Shown here one piece after another: positions 46,414 to 54,646 of a stretch of DNA of 64,000 bases. The notes below the pieces were generated by a model. That model did not search any database, was not told the origin of the DNA, and saw only the letters and a program-made list of their open reading frames with translations. The position numbers and the translations under genes were made by a program. The DNA is from Chitinophagaceae bacterium (GTDB lineage: Bacteria; Bacteroidota; Bacteroidia; Chitinophagales; Chitinophagaceae), in contig CAHJWK010000006.1 in NCBI GenBank assembly GCA_903642275.1, positions 1-64,000 of the forward strand, written 5' to 3'. How positions within the stretch are numbered: the stretch's first letter is position 1; each line of letters opens with the position of its first letter.

Positions 46414-48474
46414 ATGCGAAAACTTTATGCAATAATTTTTACACAAATTATTTTTCATACTGCATTTGCTCAATTATTAAATATTGATAGCCTTAAAAAA
46501 GTTTTGCCTTCAATACATGATACTGCAAGAATTATTTGTTTGCATCAACTTACCGTTCAATACCTGTTTGAAAAAAGAATGGATTCAGTAAACTATTATT
46601 TAAACATCGCTTATAAAGAATCAATTAAAAAAAATTACATCCACGGGCTTGTTTTGGTTGCTTTAAGCGAGGCAGCTGTTGAATATTATTCAAGTAATAA
46701 CAATGATAAAACAGAGGGGCTTATAAAAAAATCTTTATACTACTTTAATCAAACACCAAACAAAAAAGAAATTAATGTTGCGTACTGGTGGTTAGGGCGC
46801 ATTCAAAAAAATAAATGTAATTATGATGAAGCGCTTACTAATTTACAACTGGCTTATCAATTATCTATTAAAGATGATGATCATTATTACCAGTGGGATG
46901 CTTATTGCCTTGAAAGTATAACAGATATTTATCGCGACAGAGGAGATTACACAAACCTTTTGAACACGCAGGAAAAACTTATTAGTGCAGAAAAGAAATC
47001 TGGTGATACGGGTTATTACTCTTTTCATGAGTTGTGGGTATTAGGTTTAATGTACAAACTAATGGGTGAATATTCTACTGCTTTACCTTTCTGGCGCCAT
47101 CTATTTTTTAATGAAATGAATGGATTTGGTATAACCTGGAACCAAATGGAATATGCAGAATTACTAACATATGCAAATCAACCTGATTCTGCACTTTATT
47201 ATTATAACAAGTTTGATTCTGCAAAAGCTAGTATAAAAGATATTCGTTATTTTCTTGTAAGCAAAGGTGAATTTTATCTCTACCTGAAACAATATCAAAC
47301 AGCTTTGCCATACTTTCAAAAAGGTTTAATTTATCACCAGCAATTGAATGATCTTGTTCAAACTAAACGATCATTATTAGATATTGCAAAAACTTTTGCT
47401 GCACTCGGAAAATATGATTCAGCCATTAACTATGCAAAGCAAGCATTAAGCATTGCGATACCTGCCAAATCTCTTCCATCAATGCGTGATGGCTATGAAG
47501 TTCTTTATAATGTATACGATCACTTGCATCAAACCGATAGTGCTTATAATTATTATCGCAGGTTCATATCAAAACAGGAAACTGTCTTGAATAACCAAAC
47601 AATGGGTAAGATGGCCGCTTATGATTATGAGCATAAAATTAAAGAACTGAATAGTGAAAAGCAGTTACAGCAACAAAGTTTAAAAAGCGAATCAACACAG
47701 AAAAATATTCTTATTGCAGGAATGGTACTACTTTTTTTATTAAGCTTTATTGTATTTAGAAACTTTATGCTTAAAAGAAGGAATGAAAAACTGGAGAGTG
47801 AAAAAAAACAATCAGCATTATTCAATAAGGCATCAGAACTTGAAATGCAGGCATTGCGCTCACAAATGAACCCGCATTTTATTTTTAATTCACTTAATTC
47901 TATCAACCGTTTTATTCTTCAAAATGAAAGAGCACAAGCTTCAGAGTATCTTACTAAGTTTTCAAAATTGGTGCGTTTAATATTACAAAACTCACAATCA
48001 GAATTAATACCATTAGAGCGTGAATTAGAATCTTTGAATTTATATCTTGAACTTGAAGCATTGCGTTTTAATTATCATTTTGATTATAAGATTTCGTTTA
48101 ATAAAGACCTGGATGTTTCAGCCTTGCAAGTACCACCATTAATTTTACAACCTTATGCTGAAAATGCTATATGGCATGGGCTGATGCATAAAGAAGAAAA
48201 AGGCCTTTTAAACATTGAAGTTGCTGAAGAAAATAATCAACTGTATTTTAAGATTACGGATGATGGAATAGGAAGAAAAAATGCTGCGGCATTTGCAAGT
48301 AAATCAGCAACTAAACATAAGTCAATGGGTTTGCAGATCACTGAAAATCGTATTGCCATAATGCAACAACCTAAAACAATTACATCACCCGTAACGATCA
48401 ATGATTTATCAAATGCCGATGGCAGCGCTGCCGGTACAGAAGTAATAATTAAATTACCTGTGATTTATGATTAG
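46414..48474 (+). CDS. LytS-type sensor histidine kinase with periplasmic TPRs
   Basis: A 686-residue kinase with a signal peptide (LYAIIFTQIIFHTAFAQ). A large extracytoplasmic part of TPR-like helical repeats occupies residues 30-415. A coiled coil and one membrane segment follow (NILIAGMVLLFLLSFIVF, about 430-447). A second coiled coil leads to the HisK_5/LytS domain with ALRSQMNPHFIFNSLNSINR (phospho-acceptor His) and PPLILQPYAENAIWHGLMH. The ATPase motif is ITDDGIGRKNA. It overlaps the LytTR regulator gene by 8 bases. The paired regulator identifies it as half of a two-component system; its signal is unknown. Confidence 0.94.
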   Translation: MRKLYAIIFTQIIFHTAFAQLLNIDSLKKVLPSIHDTARIICLHQLTVQYLFEKRMDSVNYYLNIAYKESIKKNYIHGLVLVALSEAAVEYYSSNNNDKTEGLIKKSLYYFNQTPNKKEINVAYWWLGRIQKNKCNYDEALTNLQLAYQLSIKDDDHYYQWDAYCLESITDIYRDRGDYTNLLNTQEKLISAEKKSGDTGYYSFHELWVLGLMYKLMGEYSTALPFWRHLFFNEMNGFGITWNQMEYAELLTYANQPDSALYYYNKFDSAKASIKDIRYFLVSKGEFYLYLKQYQTALPYFQKGLIYHQQLNDLVQTKRSLLDIAKTFAALGKYDSAINYAKQALSIAIPAKSLPSMRDGYEVLYNVYDHLHQTDSAYNYYRRFISKQETVLNNQTMGKMAAYDYEHKIKELNSEKQLQQQSLKSESTQKNILIAGMVLLFLLSFIVFRNFMLKRRNEKLESEKKQSALFNKASELEMQALRSQMNPHFIFNSLNSINRFILQNERAQASEYLTKFSKLVRLILQNSQSELIPLERELESLNLYLELEALRFNYHFDYKISFNKDLDVSALQVPPLILQPYAENAIWHGLMHKEEKGLLNIEVAEENNQLYFKITDDGIGRKNAAAFASKSATKHKSMGLQITENRIAIMQQPKTITSPVTINDLSNADGSAAGTEVIIKLPVIYD

Positions 48475-49213
48475 AGCCATTATTATTGATGATGAAGTGC
48501 ATTGTCTTGACACACTAACTATGCTGTTAAGTGATCATTGTGCACAAGTGGAAGTGATAGAAAAATGCATGAGTGCAAAGCAGGGAATTGAAGCTGTTGC
48601 AAAAACAAAACCCGACCTGGTATTTCTTGATATTGAAATGCCTAATATGAATGGCTTCGAATTTTTGGAACACTTTGGCCAAATTCCTTTTGCTGTTATA
48701 TTCACCACCAGCTATGATCAGTATGCTATTAAAGCTATTCGGTTCAGTGCACTTGATTATTTATTAAAACCAATAGACTCAAAAGAATTAATAGCTGCTG
48801 TACAAAAAGTGCAGGCACAAAAAAGTTTGCCTTTGCATGAACAGTTTCAAATGCTGATGAACAAGGTGCAAAATAAAGATGGCGGGTTTAATAAAATTGC
48901 TATACCCACCACAGAAGGTTTTCAATTAGTACCTGCTGACCAGCTGACGCGCTGTGAAGCAGATGATAATTACACACATGTGTATTTAAAAAATAAAACA
49001 AAAATTATTGCTTGCAGAACATTGAAAGAAATGGAAGAACAGTTAGAAAATTTTTCATCGTTTGTAAGGGTGCATCATTCTTATTTGGTTAACATGAACG
49101 AAGTAGATAAATATGTTAGGGGAGAAGGTGGTTATTTAATTATGAATGATGGTACTACCGTAAATGTATCCCGCAGCCGTAAAGAAATGCTGATGCGAAA
49201 ATTACAGCATTAA
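48467..49213 (+). CDS. LytTR-family response regulator
   Basis: A 248-residue protein. The receiver domain (1-120) has the acidic pair IDDE, Asp55 in LVFLDIEMPNMNGF, FTTSYD and YLLKPID. The LytTR DNA-binding domain (about 145-248) has FQLVPADQLTRCEADDNYTH, CRTLKEMEEQLENF, FVRVHHSYLVNM and VNVSRSRKEML. It is translationally coupled to the upstream LytS-type kinase. Targets are unknown. Genes nearby with enough upstream space are the T9SS pseudogene (divergent) and the small operon at 49785. Confidence 0.95.
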   Translation: MIRAIIIDDEVHCLDTLTMLLSDHCAQVEVIEKCMSAKQGIEAVAKTKPDLVFLDIEMPNMNGFEFLEHFGQIPFAVIFTTSYDQYAIKAIRFSALDYLLKPIDSKELIAAVQKVQAQKSLPLHEQFQMLMNKVQNKDGGFNKIAIPTTEGFQLVPADQLTRCEADDNYTHVYLKNKTKIIACRTLKEMEEQLENFSSFVRVHHSYLVNMNEVDKYVRGEGGYLIMNDGTTVNVSRSRKEMLMRKLQH

Positions 49214-49263
49214 TTATGTTGCAAGACATCAGCCTATAAGTAAAGCTAAGTTATATTGGATAA

Positions 49264-49419
49264 AACAGTCCTACGATTTGCTTTAAATACAATGATAACA
49301 ATCTTAAAGCCCATAATCCATCTTTGTATTTAAATATCGTCAAATGCTATAAAGATTGGCAAGACTTCAATAATACATATGAAAATTATAAGACACACAG
49401 TTTTATTCAACCAGCCTAA
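49264..49419 (+). pseudogene. Fragment of a TPR-like protein
   Basis: A 51-codon open stretch without a start reads TICFKYNDNNLKAHNPSLYL, then NIVKCYKDWQDFNNTYENYK and a stop. It looks like one or two helical-repeat units and is flanked by stops on both sides. I take it as a relic. The rest of 49214-49784 holds only the XRE remnant below. Confidence 0.4.
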
Positions 49420-49495
49420 ACAATGATGTTTATTGTGAAACGATTAAGAAGGGGTGGTAGCACTGAGACAGGAAGAGGTTGTGATTCAAAGCATC

Positions 49496-49594
49496 TTAGT
49501 CATCACCCAATTCAATGGCTAAAGCATCCTGCTTAATACCCAGCGTTTCACGTATGCGTTTTACGTTCCTGCCTTCGTGTATGGTCTTCTCCAT
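49496..49594 (-). pseudogene. Truncated XRE-regulator N-terminus, second copy
   Basis: ATG at 49594 starts MEKTIHEGRNVKRIRETLGI, then KQDALAIELGDD and a stop at 49496-49498. It is nearly identical to the start of the XRE gene at 44270 but breaks off after 32 residues. It preserves the undamaged reading of the region that is frameshifted in the other copy. Confidence 0.7.
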
Positions 49595-49784
49595 AATTAT
49601 GAATTATAAGTGATGAATTTAAATTAAAGGTATAAAGATAAGCGCTTACATAAAACGGTTTAAGTGTGCTGGTGTATAATTTATACAGCCTTACTGCTAC
49701 TATATGCATTCATAGAATTGAATATGCTTTTTCAATGTTGTTGTTTTAGGTAAGTAATAACATTATATCAATAAAGTATCATCT

Positions 49785-50300
49785 ATGCTTCACAATCCGC
49801 CCAATAACGGCTCTGCTTATAATAATGAGTTTGCAGGTAATGTTGTTGTTAATCTTAACAATGACACAAACAACATTAACGAAGAGCAATGGATTAAGAC
49901 ATTGTTTCTTATCAGTGATACGCAGATATGGATGGATGAACTGCAGTTAAACCTTATGTATCAACTGCCGGTAAAGCATAAAAGAAAGCTGTTCCTCAAA
50001 TCTTATTATTTAAGTGCGCCTACACTGGCGCATATTTTAGAACGGCATTATTTTAAAATTGCGCGCTATCCAAATGCAGGTAAATTTATCATTCCTGTTA
50101 TAAGTATTGTAGCCATTATCCGCGATGCAGCCACGCAGCCAACTTCACCTATCGCAAATTCCTGCAACCTGCAAAGAGTGTCAGACACCAAACAGGTAAT
50201 TGGCTTTGACAGGTTTGGTAAGCACACAGGCTCCGTAACCATTGTTTCAGATGCAGGCGGCAAGATTGTAACCGCATTTCCCGGCACTATAAACCCATAA
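49785..50300 (+). CDS. Unknown protein, toxin-like C-terminus (171 aa)
   Basis: A 171-residue protein with an Asn-rich start (NNGSAYNNEFAGNVVVNLNN). A helical middle follows (LKSYYLSAPTLAHILERHYF). The C-terminal section, about residues 115-171, reads CNLQRVSDTKQVIGFDRFGK then VTIVSDAGGKIVTAFPG. The last part reminds me of nuclease ends of polymorphic toxins that finish with a strand and TAYPG-like motif. This is a weak impression, not a family match. It is first of three same-strand genes at 49785-51250, and the next starts 5 bp later. Confidence 0.65.
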   Translation: MLHNPPNNGSAYNNEFAGNVVVNLNNDTNNINEEQWIKTLFLISDTQIWMDELQLNLMYQLPVKHKRKLFLKSYYLSAPTLAHILERHYFKIARYPNAGKFIIPVISIVAIIRDAATQPTSPIANSCNLQRVSDTKQVIGFDRFGKHTGSVTIVSDAGGKIVTAFPGTINP

Positions 50301-50305
50301 AGCTT

Positions 50306-50745
50306 ATGAAGAAAACTGCACAAACAAAACCATTACTTAAGTGGCAAACGGGAGCTTATAAGTGTCGTGCAAGTTTTACATTTTTTCTGCCGTATCAATT
50401 TCTTTTACTCTGCAAACTAATGGAAGTAACACCGGAAGATGTGATAAGAGATTTTATTACAAACCTTGATTGCGGAAGCTGGGAGCGTGAAGGCAAAGAC
50501 AAAGCAAAAGAGCATTTAATCAACTACTTTATTGAATGTGGTTATGGTCAGAAGTTTTATACAATTGAAGATATAAGGCAGATGTTTAAAGAGATGGATT
50601 CACTTGGTGCTTTGTTTCCTAAAAAAGTAATAAAGCGAAGCTGGTAAACCTATATGCCAAATGGCGTGATAAACATCAGAACTGGTGGTTTAAGAAATGG
50701 TATTATACAGTAAGAAGAAAACCCTTAAGCCATGAACAACGATAA
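50306..50745 (+). pseudogene. Unknown protein, frameshifted
   Basis: The first frame (50306-50647) reads LPYQFLLLCKLMEVTPEDVI and AKEHLINYFIECGYGQKFY, ending KKVIKRSW-stop. The next frame continues KLVNLYAKWRDKHQNWWFKK, then YYTVRRKPLSHEQR, to a stop at 50743-50745. One extra A near 50630 would give KVIKAKLVNLYAKW and a 146-residue protein. The restored end overlaps the start of the next gene by 14 bases, as expected of a real operon. No function is recognised. A partner or immunity role for the upstream gene is only a positional guess. Confidence 0.75.
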
Positions 50746-51250
50746 AGAAGAAAGGGTACGGTTTCAAAAGCCGTATCATTACCTGGTTGCAAGAAATAAA
50801 AATGTATTTCACAACCTGTGTGCTTTGTTCAACAATTTTCAATTAGCAACATGCATGGCTGAATTAAATCATTGGCAAAGGCTCGCGCTTGCCAATGATA
50901 AAAGCGCTTATGATGAAGCTTACCTGCGTGAAGACCTGATGGATTTTATGGAAGCATTACTAAAGCTTGTTGAAGCTTTTTGGTTAATCAGCCAAAGACA
51001 TATTTACAAGAATAAGCCTAAATTACGTGCCGCTATGGATAAAGAAGTTCAATACCTGAATGAAGATGAGATAGCAAAGCCAAAGAAAGTAATCAAGTAT
51101 TTTTGTACAACATTTAAACACAGCTATTCTGAAATTGAACTGATGGATTTGCTGGATGCTGTTATCACTTATGATGGCTGTAAGAAATTATATAAAGGCA
51201 ACCTTGTGCTGTTTTACCAGTGGATGAAGTGGCTGATTTATGGCGTATAA
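50732..51250 (+). CDS. Unknown protein (172 aa)
   Basis: A mostly helical, charged protein. It starts MNNDKEERVRFQKPYHYLVA and continues with HNLCALFNNFQLATCMAELN and LREDLMDFMEALLKLVEAFW. There is no signal peptide or membrane segment, and no family is recognised. It is third of the small operon beginning at 49785. Length and composition support a real gene. It ends 36 bp before the convergent SET-domain pseudogene. Confidence 0.7.
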   Translation: MNNDKEERVRFQKPYHYLVARNKNVFHNLCALFNNFQLATCMAELNHWQRLALANDKSAYDEAYLREDLMDFMEALLKLVEAFWLISQRHIYKNKPKLRAAMDKEVQYLNEDEIAKPKKVIKYFCTTFKHSYSEIELMDLLDAVITYDGCKKLYKGNLVLFYQWMKWLIYGV

Positions 51251-51285
51251 GTTTAATAAGAAAAATAATATTTAGCAAGTAAAGA

Positions 51286-51719
51286 TTACACTTTTTTTGA
51301 ACGTTTCTTTTTCAAACTGTTATTATATTTCAACACATCCCAATATTCTTTTCCATAAGAAACCAATATTTCTTCGCCGCCTTAATATTCTTTATCGCCT
51401 TAATAAAAACTTTATTATCGCTTATTGAAAATGCGACGTTGTTTGTCATTCCTTTTAATTTTCCTATACCATTAGCATCGTTAGCATATCTGCCGAAACA
51501 TTGCTTTGAAGGTTTAGCATCTATTACATGGTTTCTATTTATATAATACATATAGCCATTGCAACCTTCACCTTGTTTTAACTCTTTCCATTTTCTGATT
51601 ACTCCTTTATACTCTACTATAAAAGTTCCTCTTTTAATGTCTTGTTTGGTAAACAAGCCTTTACCGGCAGATGGCATGGTTGAGCGCTTAAGAAATAAAT
51701 GTTTTTCTAACAAAGCCAT
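51286..51719 (-). pseudogene. Small SET-domain protein, frameshifted near the C-terminus
   Basis: The main frame from ATG at 51719 reads MPSAGKGLFTKQDIKRGTFI, then VEYKGVI, then FGRYANDANG and MTNNVAFSI, which are SET lysine-methyltransferase motifs. It then runs out as AAKKYWFLMEKNIGMC-stop. The alternative frame gives the proper SET ending GEEILVSYGKEYWDVLKYNN and continues to TAA at 51286. One missing G in the GGC run at about 51378 explains the break. Intact, it would be about 144 residues. SET proteins are unusual in bacteria; substrate unknown. The displaced catalytic Tyr (SYGKEYW) makes activity unlikely as read. Confidence 0.8.
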
Positions 51720-51742
51720 TAATTCAAAAATAAATGGGGATA

Positions 51743-52993
51743 TTAAACTATCACCTCTTTTATTTCCTTGGTTGAATTAAGTTTTTGCCGTAGCGCTTTC
51801 ATGTCTTCGCTGATTTTTTGTTTTACAACATGCACATAAATCTGAGTTGTACTAAGCTTTGTATGACCAAGCATTTTACTTACTGTTTCCACAGGAACAC
51901 CGTTAGTTAATGTAACGGTGGTTGCAAATGTGTGCCTGGCTGTATGAAAACTTATATCCTTTTTTATACCACACAATGCTGCTATGTCTTTGATGTATTT
52001 ATTAAGCCGTTGATTAGACATAAACGGCAGCAAGCGTTGCCGGTAATAAACTCTTGGTTCATTCTTATATTTTTCAATTATTGCGTAAGCTTTAGGCAGC
52101 AGCGGAAGGTTGACGGCTATTTCTGTTTTTTGCCTGTTTGTTTTTATCCAGTATTCTCCATCTATGCCAATGCAAAGATTATTACTGCGCAGGTTATTCA
52201 TATCAACAAATGCCAAACCTGTATAGCAAGAGAATACGAATAAATCTCTTGCTCTCGCTACAATTTTTTTCGACAACTCAATATTTTCTATTCTAGATAA
52301 TTCTTCGGCTGTAAGAAAAGACATTTCTTTTCTTTTAAACCGCAACTTGTATTGGGCAAAAGGGTCTTTGTGAATCCATTCCATTTTATAAGCCAGGGTT
52401 ACCATTTTTCTTAATCGTTCCATGTGTTTCATGATGCCGTTATTAGTTAATGGATTGCTTTTATCTAACGGCTCACATGTTCTTAAAAAGAATTCAAACT
52501 CTGTGATGAATTGATAATTGAGCGACGAAAGAAAGATGTCTGCATTCTTATACTTTTTTGTGAAAAATAAATGCACATATTTCCTTGTAGTAAAATAATT
52601 TTTTAAAGTGCCCCAGGATAAGATAGTCTTCATGTTATCATTATGATAATCTATTAATCCAAGTAATGTATTGTCAACTTTGATTTCACCTAAGTATAGG
52701 GTTTTTATTGCATACGGACTGATTACTTTATGTTCAAGCAATAGCTGCTGGTAGCATTCCATTAGTCGATATCTTGTGTCGTCAATAAACTTATTGATTT
52801 GTTTTGCTTCAGGTGTTTTACTAACTATACACTCACGCTTTGCATCCCATAAACAATGCTGTACAATCTTCTTGAGAGAAATGTCAATTACTTTTTTTGA
52901 AATAGTAATTCGTGCATAGATGTAAGCCTCACTTTGATTATTCAATTTAGTAAGTGCAATAAATCGCACGCCAAATGTTTGTGTAGTTTTCAT
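51743..52993 (-). CDS. int: Tyrosine integrase of the tRNA-Pro island
   Basis: A 416-residue Bacteroidetes-type site-specific recombinase. It has an N-terminal arm-binding domain, a SAM-like core-binding domain (about residues 110-215), and a catalytic domain. The catalytic domain has ARARDLFVFSCYTGLAFVDM (Arg box), KTNRQKTEIAVNLPL, HTARHTFAT (His350, Arg353), GHTKLSTTQIYVHV (His377) and nucleophile Tyr386. All expected active-site residues are present, so it may still be functional. It lies about 250 bp inside the tRNA-Pro end of the island and is transcribed away from the tRNA. Confidence 0.95.
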   Translation of the reverse strand: MKTTQTFGVRFIALTKLNNQSEAYIYARITISKKVIDISLKKIVQHCLWDAKRECIVSKTPEAKQINKFIDDTRYRLMECYQQLLLEHKVISPYAIKTLYLGEIKVDNTLLGLIDYHNDNMKTILSWGTLKNYFTTRKYVHLFFTKKYKNADIFLSSLNYQFITEFEFFLRTCEPLDKSNPLTNNGIMKHMERLRKMVTLAYKMEWIHKDPFAQYKLRFKRKEMSFLTAEELSRIENIELSKKIVARARDLFVFSCYTGLAFVDMNNLRSNNLCIGIDGEYWIKTNRQKTEIAVNLPLLPKAYAIIEKYKNEPRVYYRQRLLPFMSNQRLNKYIKDIAALCGIKKDISFHTARHTFATTVTLTNGVPVETVSKMLGHTKLSTTQIYVHVVKQKISEDMKALRQKLNSTKEIKEVIV

Positions 52994-53121
52994 GCTTCAC
53001 ATTTTTTAAGTTTAAAAATTTTCTTACTCCTCAGTACTATTAGAAAAACATTTGAGATAGCTTTTATAAAATCAATCTCATAACTAAGATAGACGTTTCA
53101 TAAGCTTGAAAAACTCTCATT

Positions 53122-53150
53122 GTTTATCTCATAAAACCTATGAGATAAAC
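53122..53150. promoter_or_regulatory. 12-bp-arm palindrome upstream of the integrase
   Basis: GTTTATCTCATA-AAACC-TATGAGATAAAC is a perfect inverted repeat. TGAGAT/ATCTCA half-sites also occur at about 53050 and 53073. They lie between the integrase start and the att site, where arm-type binding sites or an integrase operator would be expected. Confidence 0.6.
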
Positions 53151-53244
53151 CATGTCAGAATGGGTAAATTAGGGTAAAGTGTAAAAACTACAAAACCCGC
53201 AACTTATTGATTTTGCAGGCTTTAAGTAAAAGTTAATTAAAAGA

Positions 53245-53260
53245 TTCGTCGGGATGACTG
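53245..53260 (+). repeat. Proximal attachment-site repeat overlapping tRNA-Pro
   Basis: TTCGTCGGGATGACTG is identical to 16788-16803. It covers the last 12 bases of the tRNA-Pro gene (acceptor stem) and 4 bases beyond. Integration here keeps the tRNA intact, as is usual for tyrosine integrases. Confidence 0.75.
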
Positions 53261-53322
53261 GATTCGAACCAGCGGCCTCCACGTCCCGAACGTGATGCGC
53301 TACCGGGCTGCGCTACATCCCG
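53249..53322 (-). tRNA. tRNA-Pro (anticodon CGG)
   Basis: A 74-base cloverleaf. Acceptor CGGGATG pairs with CATCCCG, the T arm is CTGGTTCGAATCCAG, and the anticodon stem TCACG/CGTGG encloses the loop TTCGGGA, giving CGG. No CCA is encoded. It lies 16 bp after the gapA stop on the same strand and serves as the island's integration site. Confidence 0.95.
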
Positions 53323-53337
53323 AATCTGATAAATAAA

Positions 53338-54351
53338 TTATTTATTGATTAAGCCTGCAAAAAATTTAACCGTCCTTACAAGCTGGCTTACATAACTCAT
53401 TTCATTATCATACCAGCTCACTGTTTTAACAAGCTGCTGCTCACCAACTGTAAGCACCTTGGTTTGTGTTGAATCAAATAAAGAACCGTAATGCATACCG
53501 ATAATATCGCTGCTTACAAGTTCATCTTCTGTATAACCAAAGCTTTCATTTGCTGCAGCCTTCATTGCGCCGTTTACTTCGTCAACAGAAACTTTTTTAC
53601 CCAACATGGTAGTTAGCTCAGTTAAGGACCCGGTTAATGTAGGTACACGTTGAGCAGTGCCGTCAAGCTTACCTTTAATACTCGGAATAACCAAACCAAT
53701 TGCTTTTGCGGCACCGGTACTATTAGGTACAATATTTACAGCCGCAGCTCTTGCTCTTCTTAAATCGCCTTTTGGATGTGGCGCATCCTGTGTATTCTGA
53801 TCATTAGTATAAGCATGCACGGTTGTCATCAATCCCATCACAATTTGAAATTTATCTTCCAGCACTTTTGCCATTGGCGCTAGGCAGTTTGTGGTGCAGG
53901 AAGCGCAACTGATAACGGTTTCAGAGCCGTCTAATATATCATGGTTTACATTGAATACAATTGTTTTTAAATCGCCTGTTGCAGGGGCAGAAATAACAAC
54001 GCGTTTTGCACCGGCTTTTAAATGTGCCTCAGCTTTTGCTTTATCTGTAAAAAAACCTGTACACTCTAATACAACATCAACATCATGATCTTTCCAGGGA
54101 ATTTGTGTTGGATCTTTTTGCGCATATATTTTTACTTCTTTGCCTTCTACACTTATTGAATTTTCAGATGATGTTACATCTTTATTAAACCTGCCCTGCG
54201 CACTGTCATATTTTAAAAGATGTGCCAATACTTTTGGACTTGTAAGATCATTTATAGCTACTACATCAATGCTTTCCATATCAAAAATCTGCCGGTACAC
54301 AAGACGACCGATTCTTCCAAATCCGTTTATTGCAACTTTTACTGTGCTCAT
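53338..54351 (-). CDS. gapA: Glyceraldehyde-3-phosphate dehydrogenase
   Basis: A 337-residue type I GAPDH for glycolysis. The NAD-binding [14 protein letters not shown] is at residues 8-21 and the active site [10 protein letters not shown] carries Cys152. The conserved region [20 protein letters not shown] is complete, and the C-terminal [15 protein letters not shown] is present. Asp at the NAD ribose position (AINDLT) favours NAD specificity. It lies between tRNA-Glu upstream and tRNA-Pro downstream on the same strand. No other glycolytic gene is next to it. Confidence 0.97.
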   Translation of the reverse strand: MSTVKVAINGFGRIGRLVYRQIFDMESIDVVAINDLTSPKVLAHLLKYDSAQGRFNKDVTSSENSISVEGKEVKIYAQKDPTQIPWKDHDVDVVLECTGFFTDKAKAEAHLKAGAKRVVISAPATGDLKTIVFNVNHDILDGSETVISCASCTTNCLAPMAKVLEDKFQIVMGLMTTVHAYTNDQNTQDAPHPKGDLRRARAAAVNIVPNSTGAAKAIGLVIPSIKGKLDGTAQRVPTLTGSLTELTTMLGKKVSVDEVNGAMKAAANESFGYTEDELVSSDIIGMHYGSLFDSTQTKVLTVGEQQLVKTVSWYDNEMSYVSQLVRTVKFFAGLINK

Positions 54352-54416
54352 ACTTTTTAATTTAGAGAACGCAAGTTACAAGGTTTAGCTTAATTTATAA
54401 ACCTTGAACTACATAA

Positions 54417-54449
54417 ACAAAAACCCCACGCTCATTAATGAACCTGGGG
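54417..54449 (-). terminator. Terminator after tRNA-Glu
   Basis: On the minus strand CCCCA pairs with TGGGG, with a further inner CAT/ATG pairing, followed by TTTTTG. It separates the tRNA-Glu transcript from gapA. Confidence 0.75.
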
Positions 54450-54470
54450 CTTAACTTAACCTTTCCTTTG

Positions 54471-54542
54471 TAGCCGGTACGGGAATCGAACCCGTCTTTC
54501 CTCCGTGAAAGGGAGATGTCCTAGCCGATAGACGAACCGGCC
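54471..54542 (-). tRNA. tRNA-Glu (anticodon TTC)
   Basis: A 72-base cloverleaf. Acceptor GGCCGGT pairs with ACCGGCT through one G-T pair. The T arm is CGGGTTCGATTCCCG, and the anticodon loop CTTTCAC gives TTC. No CCA is encoded. Confidence 0.93.
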
Positions 54543-54646
54543 TTTCAAATCAAGGGAGCGCAAAGATAACTTTCGTTGGGCAATGAACAAAGTTGAATTA
54601 TACTAAAGCCTGGTTGAGAGTATTATTTTAGAATAAGCTACAGCAG

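Larger units (their letters stand above)
16788..53260. mobile_element. Putative 36.5-kb integrated element at tRNA-Pro(CGG), partly decayed
   Basis: The boundaries are the two copies of a 16-bp direct repeat, one overlapping the 3' end of tRNA-Pro. A tyrosine integrase gene sits about 250 bp inside the tRNA end, the classic arrangement. Inside are mobilization genes (MobC-like, relaxase, primase, excisionase-like), a toxin-antitoxin-like pair, orphan regulators and several broken genes. Outside on both sides are ordinary chromosomal genes. Two successive insertions, or a chromosomal stretch trapped between elements, remain possible because only one integrase is visible. Confidence 0.65.
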
